Source: Caenorhabditis elegans
Taxonomy: Eukaryota; Nematoda; Chromadorea; Rhabditida; Rhabditidae
Direction: 5' to 3'
DNA length: 64,000 bases
Assembly (NCBI RefSeq): GCF_000002985.6
Contig: NC_003281.10
Location: 3,968,001-4,032,000 of the forward strand
This document shows, one piece after another, positions 34,601 to 52,159 of the stretch. The position numbers and the translations under genes are program-made. Each line of letters begins with the position of its first letter. Within the stretch, counting starts at the first letter, position 1. Below the pieces are notes generated by a model. It was not told where the DNA came from. It saw nothing but the letters and a program-made list of their open reading frames with translations, and did not search any database.

Positions 34601-35894
34601 TTCTTTGTTCCAATTGTTCTGGTGTAACATCTTCTGAATCATTTGTATTTCCCTCAACGACTTCTTCTATTAGAATATCATCATTTAATGCGAATAGTCG
34701 AGGACTTTTGCTCATTTCTTCGTTTTGCTCGCATTTCCAATTATGTGTCTGTAATAAATTTGCTTTTAGTAAGTTATTTTTATAAATTCTGAAACTATAT
34801 TAGACTCAAATTGCCATCGAAAAACCGAATTTCATAATGAGACGTCATGAGAATGTTTTAAAATTTTTTTAGAGCAATTTTAAGTTGAAAAAAAAATCTT
34901 CAGTTTAGAAACGGCCAGAAATGCGTTTGTAATTAATTATAACCATTTATAAAACATTTAATTCGTTTTCTACGCTATTTTGTTGATTTAGGAGAATTTT
35001 CGATCGATTTGAGCCTAATATAGTAATTCAGGATTTTTGAATACTCACATCATCTTTAGCTAGCCGTTCGAAAACTGCTTCCCAAACGTCTTTGGAAATA
35101 CTTGCTGGAATGTATTTCTGCATCAAAATGAGATTTCTCATATAGCCAGCCACTGTGACAGATGGACGTGTAAAATGTGGCATAACTCGTTTCACACATT
35201 TCAGAAGAGCTCTAGCCGAGAGGGGAAAACATCTGAGAACACTTGAAATGATATGATGAGCCATTTCAAAATGCTCATTTTGAACTTTTTCTGTGAGAAT
35301 TAGAGTTACGACTCCTGTCTCTTCAGTTACTGAAATTTGGGGAACAAGTCGTTCAACGACGGCAGAATAGACTTCTTCTGTGAAACAAAGATGACGGATC
35401 GCAAGTTCGCAGAGAAAATTACGGAATCTCTCAATCACTGATCCAGGAATTTTATCCCATCGGAGACTCTGAAATATGAATATATTTTAATTTCATTTAT
35501 AACTTCGCAAAAATTAAAATTTAAACTAACCAAAAGCCTTTTGACAAGTGTCTCTGTTCTCGCTTCCATGGCGTCCGCGATATTCAGAAATTGATCTAAA
35601 AGCTGAATTTTCGGAGCTTCAGATTCCCATTGCTCGAAAGTTTCCAGTGCATTGCAGATTTTCCGATATAAAACCGCAGCGGTTACATCTCCTTTCAGAT
35701 AATTTTCAACAATTTCCCGCCCAGTTGGGGCTTGATTAACGGTTGGCTTCGCCTCTTCTTCAAGCTTCACTTTCTTAGGATCACTTTCGCTTTCTGGAAA
35801 TTAAATTAATTTTAAATATTAATTATTGATTTATTTAAAACAATTTACCATGTTTTGGAGACAATTTTGGAGCATTAGCAGTGGATCTCTTCAT
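31659..35894 (-). CDS. RRN3 / TIF-IA homolog, RNA polymerase I initiation factor
   Basis: Nine exons: 35894-35849, 35793-35531, 35468-35049, 34748-34183, 33276-33098, 33041-32930, 32810-32712, 32372-32179 and 31744-31659. They join in frame to 654 residues, close to the size of human RRN3. Family signatures are RHGTFYSVSQAFFLVFAFRYK (exon 5) and NHIIPIEEVQRPFDDMFPFD (exon 7), with an acidic stretch in the middle (SEIDEENGNE) and LDFLDEDDAMMMGG near the end. RRN3 bridges Pol I and the promoter-bound selectivity factor, so it is needed for rRNA synthesis and is a target of growth signalling. Exon 7 ends at a weak donor (GA|GTCAGT). The poly(A) signal AATAAA (31654-31659) overlaps the stop codon, so the 3' UTR is tiny. 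Intron 4 holds a palindromic repeat (about 33900-34105). Confidence 0.92.
33900..34105. repeat. Palindromic intronic repeat (GTACTGTAA / TTACAGTAAT family)
   Basis: TCTTCAAAGAGTACTGTAA near 33912 and TTACAGTAATCTTTAAAAG near 34070 are inverted copies. The element fills part of RRN3 intron 4 and is AU-rich between the arms. Confidence 0.65.
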
Positions 35895-38174
35895 GATTAT
35901 TTTTCGACGAATATTTAATTGAAAAACCAAACAAATTCAACCAGAATATGCAACAAATTCTGAAAAAAAAAACCTGTCTTTAAAAGAATTGGGGAAAAAT
36001 CAATGAAAACTCACAATAACAAGACCTGTACACAACAAGAAACGCTTTCCTCGAATCGTTTCGATGGAAGCGTGTTTCGTTAGCGCTTATGCGGTCATTG
36101 CCAAGCCCAAGTTGCTGGAAATTGCGAAATATTGCAATATTTCTGAGATTTTCAATTTTTCAAGAGTTTCGAAATTCAAGAGCGTCGTTTAAAACTGTTG
36201 TTTCAGAAGTAAATTAGTGTTCAAAAGGATTAAATTGTTTTAATTAATTTATTTTATAAAATTTCGTAATGTTTCAAACAAAAGTATCAAAAAAGAAGAC
36301 TTAAATCAGAAAAATACGCGAGAAAAATAAAATTATTCTGCACTGAAAAAACGCAAAGGCCCTCGCTGACGCACTTACCGTGCAGCAGCTGGCGCAATTC
36401 TCGACAAGTGGCCATTCGAATTACTGTTGTTTAAACAAGCAGGTCTATTGCACTTTTATCGGTTTTTTATTATCAGTTTTATAGAATTTTCGATATTATG
36501 AGAAAATATGACACAATCACAAACCTGCATGCTCATCCTGAAAAATAACTACGAAGAATCCGAAAATTAAGATAAAATTGGTTTATTCCAGTATTTAAAG
36601 AGTAAATCTATTCATTTAATTTGGCATTCTTCACTACATTGCATGAATACTTTTAGAAAATAGATCAATGACAACTTTGAAACGATAATTCGCTGAAAAG
36701 TTAAAAGAAAATACTGAATGAACAAAATTGTTCAACAATATGTATGTCTGGAAATTTATCGATTTGGCACTATAGGTCACAGGTTTTTTGTAAAATTAGT
36801 TATATTTTCTTTTATGCAAAATTATCCTTTTTGTGCATTCATTATATCCCAAAAACGCAATACTTGTTATTCCAAAAGTCAGTTTTTTTCCGCCAAGAAG
36901 CCAATTCTGAAAATTCATATTACCTATAGGTCTATAGACGCGTATAATTTTGTGATTTTTGTCTCAAATAAACGGTGACCGGTCTCGACACGAAATTTTT
37001 TGTTAAATTCAAAAACATGTGTGCCTTGAAAAGTACTGTAACTTCAAATATCTTCATAGTTTTCCTCACGATTTGATGAATTTTGTGTGTCTCTTATTAT
37101 TTTATTAACGTTTATCGAAAAAACCAAAAAAATATTTTAAAATTTTCGTGGCGAGACCAGGTACCGTATTCTCGAACTGTCGCGGTTTGCCAAAAAAAAG
37201 TTACAGTTTCCAGTATTAAATTGAGAATATTTGAATTTACAATTTTGCCACCGAATACCTAACGAGACCCATGGTTCGGGGGCTGAGCGTTTTCTATTCT
37301 TCCTCATAATACAGCACATTAGAAAAATTGCCACATTTCGGCTTTTCCTAACAATACGTGCCATTTATCAATGAAACAAAGTTCAAAATTATCGTGTACT
37401 TGCATCGTGAAAAGATCAAAGTTTGTGATACACCCAAAAAAATTTAAAAAAAAAAGGTAGTGACCGGTCATCAGACTAATAAGAGTCATTTGATTGATAT
37501 CATCAATGTTTTCTGTCCTTATCTTATTATCTCAAGATACACACTCTCTCCAACAACCTCAGAGCATTCAATAAATCACTCATTGGTCCCAATAATTATC
37601 CATCGAAACATGAACCCCTGTGTCTGTTGTCTCGTGTCAAACCAATTACTCTCCTCCATCCGACTCTTTTCTCTTTTCTCCCTTCATCTCGTTTATATCC
37701 TTTCTTGAGCTCTACACAACCAGTGAGAGCACCCCTTTTTTGGACGGAAGGAGGGACGCCTATTCAAACTCCACGCACTTTTTCCCCTTTTTCTTTCCAT
37801 TGACTTCCCCTTATTTTCCACTTTTTTGTTGCCAAGATTTTGATTTTTTTTTTAGAGAATCTCGAAAACTACTTTTTGAAAGAAGTTGTGTCTCCTTTTG
37901 AAAAAAGGGATATGCATTGGAAATTATTGTGTTTCCTGTTGTTTACCATTCCCCTTAAACCTTGAGCACATTTTGAATAGGATGTGCCAAAACATATTCA
38001 AATATTTTCAAAAGAAGAATCCTGAATTTATAAAAGCTCAAAGTCCTTAAGCTGATCGTGTTATCCGATGAATCCCTACAATATTGCTTCTTCTGATTTT
38101 ATCACATTTTCTCAAAAAGTATATAATCTTATCAATTTCAGCTTCCAGATCAAAACATTAATGCATAATCAAAA
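35895..38174. other. Divergent intergenic region between the RRN3 and TEM7-like genes
   Basis: Presumed promoters for both genes. It contains a GC-richer patch at 36340-36420 and a palindromic repeat at about 36968-37160 (GGTCTCGACACGA and GTGGCGAGACCAGGTACCG ends). A CT-rich tract at 37590-37830, common upstream of worm genes, lies before the plus-strand gene. No coding exon is recognised. Confidence 0.5.
36968..37160. repeat. Palindromic repeat, GGTCTCGACACGA family
   Basis: Starts GGTGACCGGTCTCGACACGA, contains GTACTGTAACTTCAAA, and ends in the inverted GTGGCGAGACCAGGTACCG. It is a diverged relative of the intronic elements at 46581, 47134, 54739 and 56857. Confidence 0.6.
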
Positions 38175-41613
<3,439 letters not shown>

Positions 41614-42124
41614 ACTTCCAGAAGTTTCAGCTCTGGACTTCTAGAATTCCCACCACAACACTTTAAAATTTAACGAGTTTCACACTGGTGACCTACCATC
41701 GAATTATCACTAATCGTTTTTCTTTCTTTTCCTGATTTTTTAATTTGAATTTTGTTTGCTTATAATCATCTGATCTCCTCCTCCTCTTCACAAAGATCAA
41801 AAATAGAAATATTTAATTATATTATATTGCACCAAAGTGTCCTTTTCTTAGAGCTTGTATATGACCTGTTTCTGGTTTATTCAGCATTTTTTCACAAGGT
41901 TTTGAAAGGTTTTTGCAAACGCATAATATAGAAATTCTATTGCAATAAATATTTACAAAATTATCCACAGCCTATGCCTGCCTACGTTCAAAATACCAGG
42001 ATTGTCATTATTTCTTCGAAGAAAAAACAAAGGTCGCTCGTTTTCTAAAACAGCTTTTTTCAATCTATTCCATCAGTTGACTGTATTACCATTAACATTA
42101 TTAGCATCATAAAATCTATTACAG

Positions 42125-42220
42125 ACAATGACCGTAAGATTCCGTCGTGATGGAGAAGTTCTTGTTGTTGACAGAGAAGATAATCATGACAGTTTCCGAT
42201 TGAAACCGTCTGTCCGTTAG
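42125..42220 (+). CDS. Candidate alternative last exon of the TEM7-like gene
   Basis: An ATTACAG acceptor ends at 42124. The following 96 nt are open in phase 0, the phase in which exon 8 (ending 41135) leaves off, and end in TAG. The encoded 31-residue tail (TMTVRFRRDGEVLVVDRE...) is basic then acidic and would replace YRPSRWHIPSS... after the transmembrane helix. It lies beyond the poly(A) signal at 41944, consistent with alternative 3' processing. Confidence 0.5.
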   Translation, partial: TMTVRFRRDGEVLVVDREDNHDSFRLKPSVR

Positions 42221-42549
42221 GCAACGAATTATCTGAACAACACAACAACACAGTTATTGCATTCTGTCACCCTATTCTCTCACACGGGTGCCTCTCTCTC
42301 TCCCCAACCCGGCAATGCCGCCCCGACGCTCAAGCCGCTATCCAGCCGGACGAGATAGTGTCAATCGGTGTAGGAGACGCAGAGATGTTTGGAAGAACGC
42401 ACTCTACTGCGACACAACCGGCGGGTCCCCTCCGACCATACACTTACTATTCATCAAGCCAGCGCCCAAGATGCCCACCCTATCCAAATGGTTTCCGATT
42501 TCCAATTGAATCAGTCTTCCTGTTATCTAGTTTCCAAAAAAAATTTTGA
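42190..42549 (+). other. 119-codon open stretch without an early ATG
   Basis: After a TGA at 42187-42189 this frame stays open to TGA at 42547-42549. It reads as ordinary protein (for example PDEIVSIGVGDAEMFGRTHS, then YTYYSSSQRPRCPPYPNGF). The first ATG in frame is inside it, at about codon 65. A weak acceptor (CATGACAG, ending 42192) would put it in frame with exon 8 of the TEM7-like gene. It may be a further alternative tail, 3' UTR sequence, or chance in a GC-richer patch. Confidence 0.3.
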
Positions 42550-44343
42550 GTTTTGCGCGTCAAGTATGATGCCTTGCTGATACATCACATTTTACGCGCA
42601 AAATCTCTAACTTCCACAAACAGTAACAGTACTACCAAACTTTCTCCCGCAAAGAAATTCAATCAGTTCCCATAGTTTTTTGTGTTCATTCAAATTGGTT
42701 TTGCACGTCTGTCATGCAAGGTGTCTAGTCATGAACGTAACTACTATTGTTATGTAAGATGTGTGTACTTGGACTGGTATTCGAGTCTTCCAGTATTCAA
42801 CTTGATATTAGGGAGGGTTAGAGAAGGCTTTAGGAAACCTAAAGTGTCATTAAAGTTGCGTCAAGTTCCAGCAGCCGACATGTTACTTGTTTTTTTTTCC
42901 ATTCAACTTTAACATCTCATACCTCGGTTCTCATTGGTTTTACCAAAAATGCTTTCAACTGATATATTGTAGCTTGAATCTTTACCTATATTTTCAAAGT
43001 TAAACATTTTTTGATAAACTCAAAAATGACAAATATACAAGCAGGATATTTACTTTAAATAATTTTTAATATCAAATATTATATGTTTGGTTACTTTTAT
43101 TCGAGTGAACAAACATGTCATATCGCATCCATCACAATTCTACTCCCTACCTGTGACTTTATTGTTTCCAATTTTATCACAAAAAAAAATGCAGAACTAA
43201 ATGATAAGAATTGAATTTCCGATTTTTTCCAGCTGACTCATTCTAACTGCCCACGACGTGCCCATTTTTTGGTTTTGAAAATATTCATTTATTGATTTTA
43301 CTTTTAGAAATTTTGACAGTGTATACATATCTCAGTTTCTATTGGTTTTTTCAAATAATTGCTAACTAAAAAATACGTATTAACTATTTTTCTATTTTTT
43401 TGTAGTTAAAATTTTTTTGATAAGTTAAAAAGCAATTAAATTATGTGCTGTCAAAGTTGAGAAAGGAATGCAATAAGGAATATACAGTAATTCCGCTATC
43501 TAATGTTCAATCCTCATTAATAACAATTTTTCTCTAATTTATTTCCAAATTTACAATCTATTTTTCTATTTTTCAACAATTCATCATCCCTCTCCAATGT
43601 GACCTTAATCGATTTAAACTTGCGATAGTGATGACCTCCGATGACCAATTTTCTTCTGTTCAAATTAATTTTTCCTGTCAATGATTTTATCGCTTTCCGT
43701 AGGCATGTAATTTTTCATGCCTACCTACTTGCATATTTCCTTTTTTTTTCTTCATTTGAAAGTTCTTATGTACAAATCAGACGCCTTGAAGACAGATTTT
43801 GAATTGAACTCATCATATAAATTTTAATGTTCACATTTTTCTGCTTTTTCTGCTTTCCTATAATTTTTTTTGCAAAAAAGCCCTCATTCTTTACTGGTGA
43901 CTAACAACATCTAGCAGGTGTCCCAGAGTGAAAGGGCCTATGAAAACCTATACGTTGTGTAAAGTAATGCACTAAAATTCGATCTAAGAAAAAGCTTGCT
44001 GTTTTCGAGAAGTTCCTGAGAAAAAAGTTGTTTCCGGTTCAATATTTTTGCTCGGAGAGTTTATTGAACCATGCTTTTTGAAAAGGTTTCAGTTTATTTG
44101 ACACAAAATTCTTCGTAGGTGTTTTCTTTTTTTTTTGTGAAAATTGAAAAATTATAACCAAGAATTATTTTGTCTTTGTTGTACTTTTAAGTAATAGTAA
44201 GGTAGGCAAGGATTTATGCCTACACGCCTGCCTACTTGGCTATATTCCTACTCATTTGCCACCTACTTTATACCTACTTGAATTACCTTTTGTCTCAACT
44301 AGATTACCTGAAAACGTTTATAATTTTCATTCCAGCCATCAAA
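42550..44343. other. Intergenic DNA between the TEM7-like and F-BAR genes
   Basis: AT-rich. It holds copies of the dispersed 'ctcggtt..ttggtttt..aactgata' repeat near 42915-43025 and 43325-43445, and TGCCTAC clusters at 43705-43735 and 44200-44245. A CATTCCAG acceptor 8 bp before the F-BAR gene's ATG suggests trans-splicing. Nothing else is supported. Confidence 0.5.
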
Positions 44344-47300
44344 ATGAACTCCCGAATGTCAAAACTTCGCCGGAGTATATCCCGCAGTGTATTTCAGTTG
44401 AACAGCTCATTGAGCCGACAGAATAGTCTTAATGGACTTGTTGACTTGCCAACTATGTCAAATACTACATTAGTAGATAAGTTTGCTGTAAGTTTTTTTC
44501 CTCGAAAGATCACATGAATTATTTACCGTGTTTCAATTATTTGTGTATGCAATGCTCTTAGAAAATCAAACAAGCCACCTGCCAACATCAAAATTTCTTT
44601 GCAGACACCGAGCAATTTCCGGCAACTACGAGACCTGATTCGCAACAATAACGAGTTACTTGCCGAAGTTGTGACTGCTTTTGAAGAGAAAGCAGCGCTT
44701 GATTTTCATTATTCGAAAACATTGAAAAAGATATCAATTCGGTTGCATAAATTGACACAAAGCGTTGAATCGTGAGTAGATGCTAAATTCAAAATTGCAT
44801 AATTTGTTCAAAATATTTTGGCGAGAAAGTCAAGGATTTGATTTTTTTAATTTGGTAATTCAGAATTTAACAATTTTTCAAAAAAATTGATGGAAACTAT
44901 AGTGTGTCTTTAAAAAAAGACTATATTTTAAAGGGGCATACATACATTCAAAAATTTGCAAAATATCTTATTTCAGAGGTATCGATAAAGGCTGGACAAA
45001 TGTGGCAGAACAATTTGATATTCATGCTACTATTCACAGTAACTTAGGATCTGCAATCACTGAAGATATCATACAACCTCTTAGATCAATTCAATCAAAT
45101 CAGCAAAAAACTATTCGAGCAGCCGACAATTTCGTAGAGCGAGAAATTCGAAAATTGAAGGATAAGAAAGATGAAACTCAAAAAATGAAACGAAGTCTGT
45201 ACGTGTTGGCGAAAGAGCTTGAAAAGACTGAAAACTCGGCTGAACGAGAAAAAGCTCAACCGGAGAAGTTTGCACTTCGCCGGAAAAAGTACAAAGATCA
45301 GATGATTCGAAGTGAAGATGATTATGTATGGCAGACTGTTGATCTGGAAAAGCAGAGAAGAATGACTGAAAATGTGTTACGAAAAGGTGTAGAGAGTATG
45401 GAATCAGTGGAGAGACAGAGATTAGCTCATTGTCAAACTGCATTGGGACGGTATAAGAGAAAGATTGAGACGTTGGGACCGAATTTGAGACAAGTTAGGG
45501 AAAGTGAAATTTTGAAATTAGTCAATATTTTATTTTCAGATGTTTGAAAGGCATTCGAATAATCTTGAACTTGCGGTAGATTCTGTTCCGGAGGATTATA
45601 TTCAAACTATTCAACCATCAACTTCAGCTGTCAATCATATTACCCTGATTGATCTTCATGTAAGTCTTTTCTACGGGAATTACTTTCCTAGAGCACGGAG
45701 CAACCGTGGTAGAAGAAAAAATCGGCGGCCGAAAAGGTGTGCGCCTTTAAATAGTACTGTAGTTTTTTCTCACGATTTGTTGAAACTTTATGTGTTTTTA
45801 TTGTTATATTTAAGTTTATCAAAGATCTATCTAAACAGAAAATCTAAATCTATCTAATAATATACAACTCCACAGAAACTCAAGTATTCTTTGAAGACAC
45901 ACACTTTTTCTCTATTAACAAAAATTTCTCCAGTAGCCGTATTTTGGCGGAAAAATCGCAACATTTTGCGTCTGGATAATAACCTTCTAACTGAAAAACT
46001 CTAACATTTTTGAATTTGCCATTTTTCCAAAACATTTTTTTCGAAATTGCAATTGTTCAAAAATAAATTTATATTACTTTTTCGTTTTCAGGCTGAAAAT
46101 TTCGGAGAAGTCATGTCTTCGACACGACGCCGTCAGAATCTTGAACGAGTTTCAGGAGTATTGGATTCAGAATTGAAGAGACTTTACAACAATCAGACAG
46201 CTGACGTTATGGTGTCTAATTCAAAGCAAATTGTGGGTTTTTGGAAAGAATGCATGCCTACTTTATGCCTATTTTCATTTTTTTAATTGAAAACAATAGG
46301 AAAAACCAGAATATCTAATAATTCCAGAGCGTTTTGGAATTCATCGAATATCTGTACTACAAGTTGAATGATTCAATAAATATTGTGGATGGAGGTCAAA
46401 ATCGAGGTTTTCACAGATTATCCAGGTTTCAACATAAGATTAAAGATAAATCGGTAAGCTTTTTACAATTTTTAAAAACTCAAATAAAATTATGAGATTT
46501 TCGAAAAAAAATTAGAAAATAAAACAATTTATCAATTCTAGTCTTTAGACACGACATTTTGTGATTTTTCAACAAAAAACGGTACTCGGTCTCGTAACGA
46601 CAAATTTGTGTTTAATACAAGAATGAGTGCGTCTTTAAAGAGTACTGTAGCTTCAAGCTTTTATTTCTTCCAAAAACTATGAAAAATCGATGAAAATGCG
46701 GCAACAAGAAAAGTTTAATTACAGTACACTTCAATGGTTCACAGCTTTTTGTATTGAACATAAATGTGTCGTTTCGAGACCGGGTACCATATTATTGGCG
46801 CCAAACAAAATTTTCAATTTTTTTCGTACCGAAACCCATTCCGCACCAGGCGAAGAATAACATATTAATAAAACATTTTTACAGGGTCTTCCAATGACAA
46901 TTCTCACAATTCCATTATCCGGTGATAATAACAGTCTTCCACCACCTTGTCTATCAATGGAAGCATCAACTGCTTATCCGTCACCACGTGGCAGTGGAGA
47001 GTACGAAGAATATGAAAAGGTATATTTAGTTTTTATTACGAATTTTAAAATTATTTTCACTTCGAATATTACCAAAAACTTACGATTTTAAGCCAAAAAT
47101 ACAATCTTCTATACAATCTTAAAATACAATCTTGAAACGAAAACAGTTGTTAAATTCGAAGAGGCGTGCGCCTTTAAAAATTACTGTTAATTATAAATTC
47201 TGTTTCTTTTCATAGTTTTTCAATAAATCTCAATCAAAAATCGATAAAAAATTCCACACCAATAAGTTTTAAATTACAGTACTATTTAAAGGCGCACGCC

Positions 47301-47741
47301 TCTTCGAATTAAACACCCTTTTTCGTATCGAGACCGCGTACCGTATTTCTGCCGCGAAAAACCCATGTAAGTAGTAATCATTTTTCAATCTTCAGATATC
47401 CGACGACGGTTTCTACTCAACAACAACAACATCATCAAATGGTGGTCCTATTCGAACAACTACAACTTTCGATGAGCCCACTTCAAGTCCACCGACAATT
47501 TGTAGAGTTCTTTATGATTTTGAGCCGAAGCATGCTGACGAGATTGAGGTGGCTCTATTTAATTGAGATCTATATTATAAATCTGAATTATTTTAAGATT
47601 AGAGAAGGTCAATGTGTTCTTGTCGAGGATCGAATAGGAGATGATTGGCTCATTGGGCACGTTATAAGCCAACATGACAATTCTTCAATTGATCCACGAT
47701 CTGGAAGATTTCCAACCACATATGTTTCTCTTAGGCAATGA
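44344..47741 (+). CDS. F-BAR and SH3 domain protein, nostrin-like
   Basis: Nine exons: 44344-44487, 44605-44771, 44977-45493, 45540-45659, 46092-46232, 46328-46453, 46885-47019, 47396-47548 and 47598-47741. They are in frame and give 548 residues. A basic N-terminus (MSKLRRSISRS) precedes the FCH region (LRDLIRNNNELLAEVVTAFEEKAALDFHYSKTLKKIS) and a long charged coiled coil that form an F-BAR module (to about residue 270). A second helical region follows (RRRQNLERVSGVLDSELKRLY), then a Ser/Thr/Pro linker and a C-terminal SH3 (CRVLYDFEPKHADEIE...DDWLIGHV...GRFPTTYV, from about residue 490). F-BAR/SH3 proteins bend membrane and couple it to actin and dynamin in endocytosis; the HR1-like middle and order resemble nostrin. 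A poly(A) signal lies at 47762-47767. It is convergent with tbb-2. Confidence 0.9.
45730..45960. repeat. Palindromic intronic repeat, GTGTGCGCCTTTAAA family
   Basis: AAAGGTGTGCGCCTTTAAATA with GTACTGTAG on the left, and TATTCTTTGAAGACACACAC on the right. It lies in intron 4 of the F-BAR gene. Confidence 0.6.
46581..46789. repeat. Palindromic intronic repeat, GGTACTCGGTCTCG...CGAGACCGGGTACC
   Basis: Ends GGTACTCGGTCTCGTAACGA and TCGTTTCGAGACCGGGTACC are inverted, as are GAGTACTGTAGC and ATTACAGTACAC. It fills most of intron 6 of the F-BAR gene. Confidence 0.8.
47134..47344. repeat. Palindromic intronic repeat with AATTCGAAGAGGCGTGCGCC arms
   Basis: AATTCGAAGAGGCGTGCGCC (about 47153) is exactly inverted at about 47292-47310 (GGCGCACGCCTCTTCGAATT). 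The right flank carries TCGAGACCGCGTACCG. It lies in intron 7 of the F-BAR gene. Confidence 0.85.
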
Positions 47742-48065
47742 GACTTTTTTCTTGGCGGCACAATAAAGTTTCCTCTTTTTGTTGGGTCACTCAACGAACA
47801 CAATACAAATATTTGAGCGCTCGCATTTTTCTCAACCTTTCGGGTTTAAAGCACTTCAAAATGGAATTGAAGAGAGATTGTGAAAGTACATCAGACAGAA
47901 TCACATTTTGATAGCATTCACTTCACTCAGATGCAAACTTTTCAGTGACTATAAAAAGTCATAAAATAATAACATTAAAAAAGCAAATAAATTAGCGAGA
48001 GAATTTTTTGACAAAAAGAAAGAAGAGTGATAGAGAAGAAGGGAATGCTTGAAAGGATCTTGCAT

Positions 48066-49622
<1,557 letters not shown>

Positions 49623-52159
49623 TTTTGCTGAAAAGGTCGTAATGAATTGAAAAACTATATTTAGATAGAGAAGATGAAGGAAAATAACAAAAGAAAGAGA
49701 ACACGTCATGGTCGATATTGAAAAGCAATGATTCACGGCAAAAATTTAAAATTAAAGGAGTAAGTTTTTTTAATACATTGAAATTTGAGAGATGTTTAAT
49801 TGGTGATTTGATTCTAGTTTATTGTGCTCTGAAATTAAATGATTCACGGCGAAAATAAGAAATTAAAAGACGAATTAGGAATAAGGTTGAATAAGGTTAC
49901 CTTGAAAAATATAAGAGATGTTTAATTGGTGATTCTTTTCTATTCTATATAGGTTGATTCTAGTTTATTGCACTCCGAAATTAACTACTTTCGATAAAAA
50001 TTTCAGCGCAAGTACCTTTCTATTTGCTCTAAAATGAGCCCACTTTTCATAATCGCTACCCCAAAAAGGAAACAAAAGGACGTTGTAGGAGCAGACATGC
50101 AGCTCTTGGGATGTATGGAATGGAGACGAAGAAGAGGCGGGTCGGGCGCAGTTGTGTCCGACGCTGTGTGCATTCGGATCGATAATCGCGAGAACACGGG
50201 GCGCGCGGCGCCCGCTCGCATTAAAAACCGCAGTGGCCACTGGGGCAGCAGTCGTTGTTGGACTGCAAAGGGTGGTGAAATCGAATAGACTATTGCGAAA
50301 TATGCAGATATGGGTAGAATGGGTGAAGAGGAAGAGAGCAGAGGCAAATCTATTGCGAAACATACACAAAATGTCCATCAATTCCCTCTCTTTTTGCTTA
50401 ATCCATTTGTTTTGCGTGTCACCACTAGGTTTGGCAGAAGGAGATAGAGCACACGACACAGATGGCTTTTCATCGGGTGCAATTTGGTGCTATTGGTTTG
50501 GGGTAGAGAGGGAGATGCCGCTTGGCGCGCAGTAATCCTATGGGAACCGAATGAAATGTGCTGGGGGCCTGCAGCTTTGAAAAGCCTTCAGAATAAAAGA
50601 GATGAAGACGAACCGTGAAGAAAAACGAGGGACAAAAACTAGTTCAATGCGATGGAAATCGTACCCCTGTTGACGGCTGCGGTGGTGGTGAATTGAGAAT
50701 TGCGGAGAAAAGAGAAACGGAGATGACGTGGCAGTGACAATCGGCTTGGGGTCGCCTATACAATACGATACATATGCAGCCAATACTTCGTCACACATGC
50801 AGCCAGTCAGAGAAAGGTCAATTACCGTAGTACACGCGCCAGGAGACAATGTTAATGGGTACTATCTAGATCAGTTGCTGGTTGGATAACGATTTTAAAA
50901 TACAATCCAAATCAACGGGAAGCTTCAAAAAAAAATTCCAAGAAATAACTGACGAAAAAAGTCGAGTTAAGGGTCGTGTGTCGGCGCTGGGGACGAAAAA
51001 GAGCTCTACTCTTACCCCCACTTTCCGTTGTCGATGAGACACATTATACCAAGCGAGAAACATAGAGACTGGCGCCGCCCGTGCTTCCCTCCCTTCTCCC
51101 GTCGTTTTTCTCTCCGCGCCCTCTATGTTTCGGATGGACAGGGACGCGAATGCTTTGTGACGGCCTTGACCAACGGGCGACAGCGGTGTCCCTTACCAAC
51201 CCGCCACAGGCGAGGCATTTCAAAAAATGTGCCCATCCATCTAGCAATTTGAAAAGACGACGCGCCTGGCTTACGAAGTTAAGGAACTAGCCAACTGAAA
51301 AAGTGGAACTCAAAATATTAATCAGTTGCAAAGAGAAATTCTATTTCTGTGATTCATTCGGCGCCGAAAAGTAGAAACAACAGAAGAATTTGAGCTGATA
51401 ACACGCAATCTAGGGAAATGATAAGAACAGAAACAAACAGCAAACAGTTTTTTGGGGAAATTATAATGGAACAGATACTAAAATGACCCGAATAACCAGA
51501 AACCATGACAAGCTGTGCAAATATGTTACACGAGAAGTACTTGTACATGTCGAAAATGATGAATGGTATCCGCCTATTGCGCCCGGTTGAGCTGATCGCA
51601 GCAAGGACATAATAATTATATATCAGATAAACACGGTGGCTGACCTTCAAGAAAGATTATGGCGGCCTATTTTATGCAATTTTATGCATCAATCACGAAT
51701 AAAACTACAAAATTACAATTTCCCCAGTCTCCTAAACCGCTGAGAAGGGAATAGTTTATGAATGAGTCACCTTTCACAGGAAATGGAACAGAAAAAGGAA
51801 GCTAAAATGAGGGGCAGAACGTTTTAGGACAGACCATTTGCAAATTTAAAGCGCGAAACGATGCAGAAGTAGCTTGAAAGCGTTTTAGGCAAAAAATTGC
51901 AAAAAAAAGTAGCGAATGAAGATGAGAATGACAAAAAGAGGGAATGTTCGAGGCCTAAAATTCAAAATTTGCCGCCCAACAAAATTTCCCGCGCACACAA
52001 ATGTGCATTATTGCGCGTCGGTGTACAATAAACTGTGCAAACACCGTTGTACACCGTACCCCTCCAGAAAATTGTTTTTTTTTTTGAAAAAGCAATTTTT
52101 CGAATTCTTTTATCCAACTTTCTCCTCCGTATAACTGTTTGAATTCAATTTTTAAATAA
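49623..52159. promoter_or_regulatory. Shared upstream region of tbb-2 and snpc-3.4
   Basis: Divergent intergenic DNA of about 2.5 kb. The first part is AT-rich with two similar copies of a phrase (ATGATTCACGG...AGATGTTTAATTGGTGATT) at about 49727-49810 and 49840-49935, a direct duplication. GC-rich patches at 50140-50260 and 51065-51220 could be promoter elements. No spliced gene is supported; the open frames at 50.0-50.5 kb overlap on both strands and lack similarity. Confidence 0.45.
49727..49935 (+). repeat. Short direct duplication upstream of tbb-2
   Basis: Both copies contain ATGATTCACGGC, AAAATTAAA/AAATTAAA, GAGATGTTTAATTGGTGATT and TTGATTCTAGTTTATTG. The second copy carries small insertions. 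It is within about 300 bp of the tbb-2 start codon, so it may duplicate promoter sequence. Confidence 0.6.

Noticed and set aside
50003-50535. Possible genes between tbb-2 and snpc-3.4 (114-164 residues)
   Set aside because: Overlapping open frames on both strands in a GC-richer upstream region, without splice structure or recognisable domains.
51028-51290. Frames of 67-74 residues near 51.1 kb
   Set aside because: Three overlapping frames on both strands, Arg/Pro/Ser-rich from GC content; no support.
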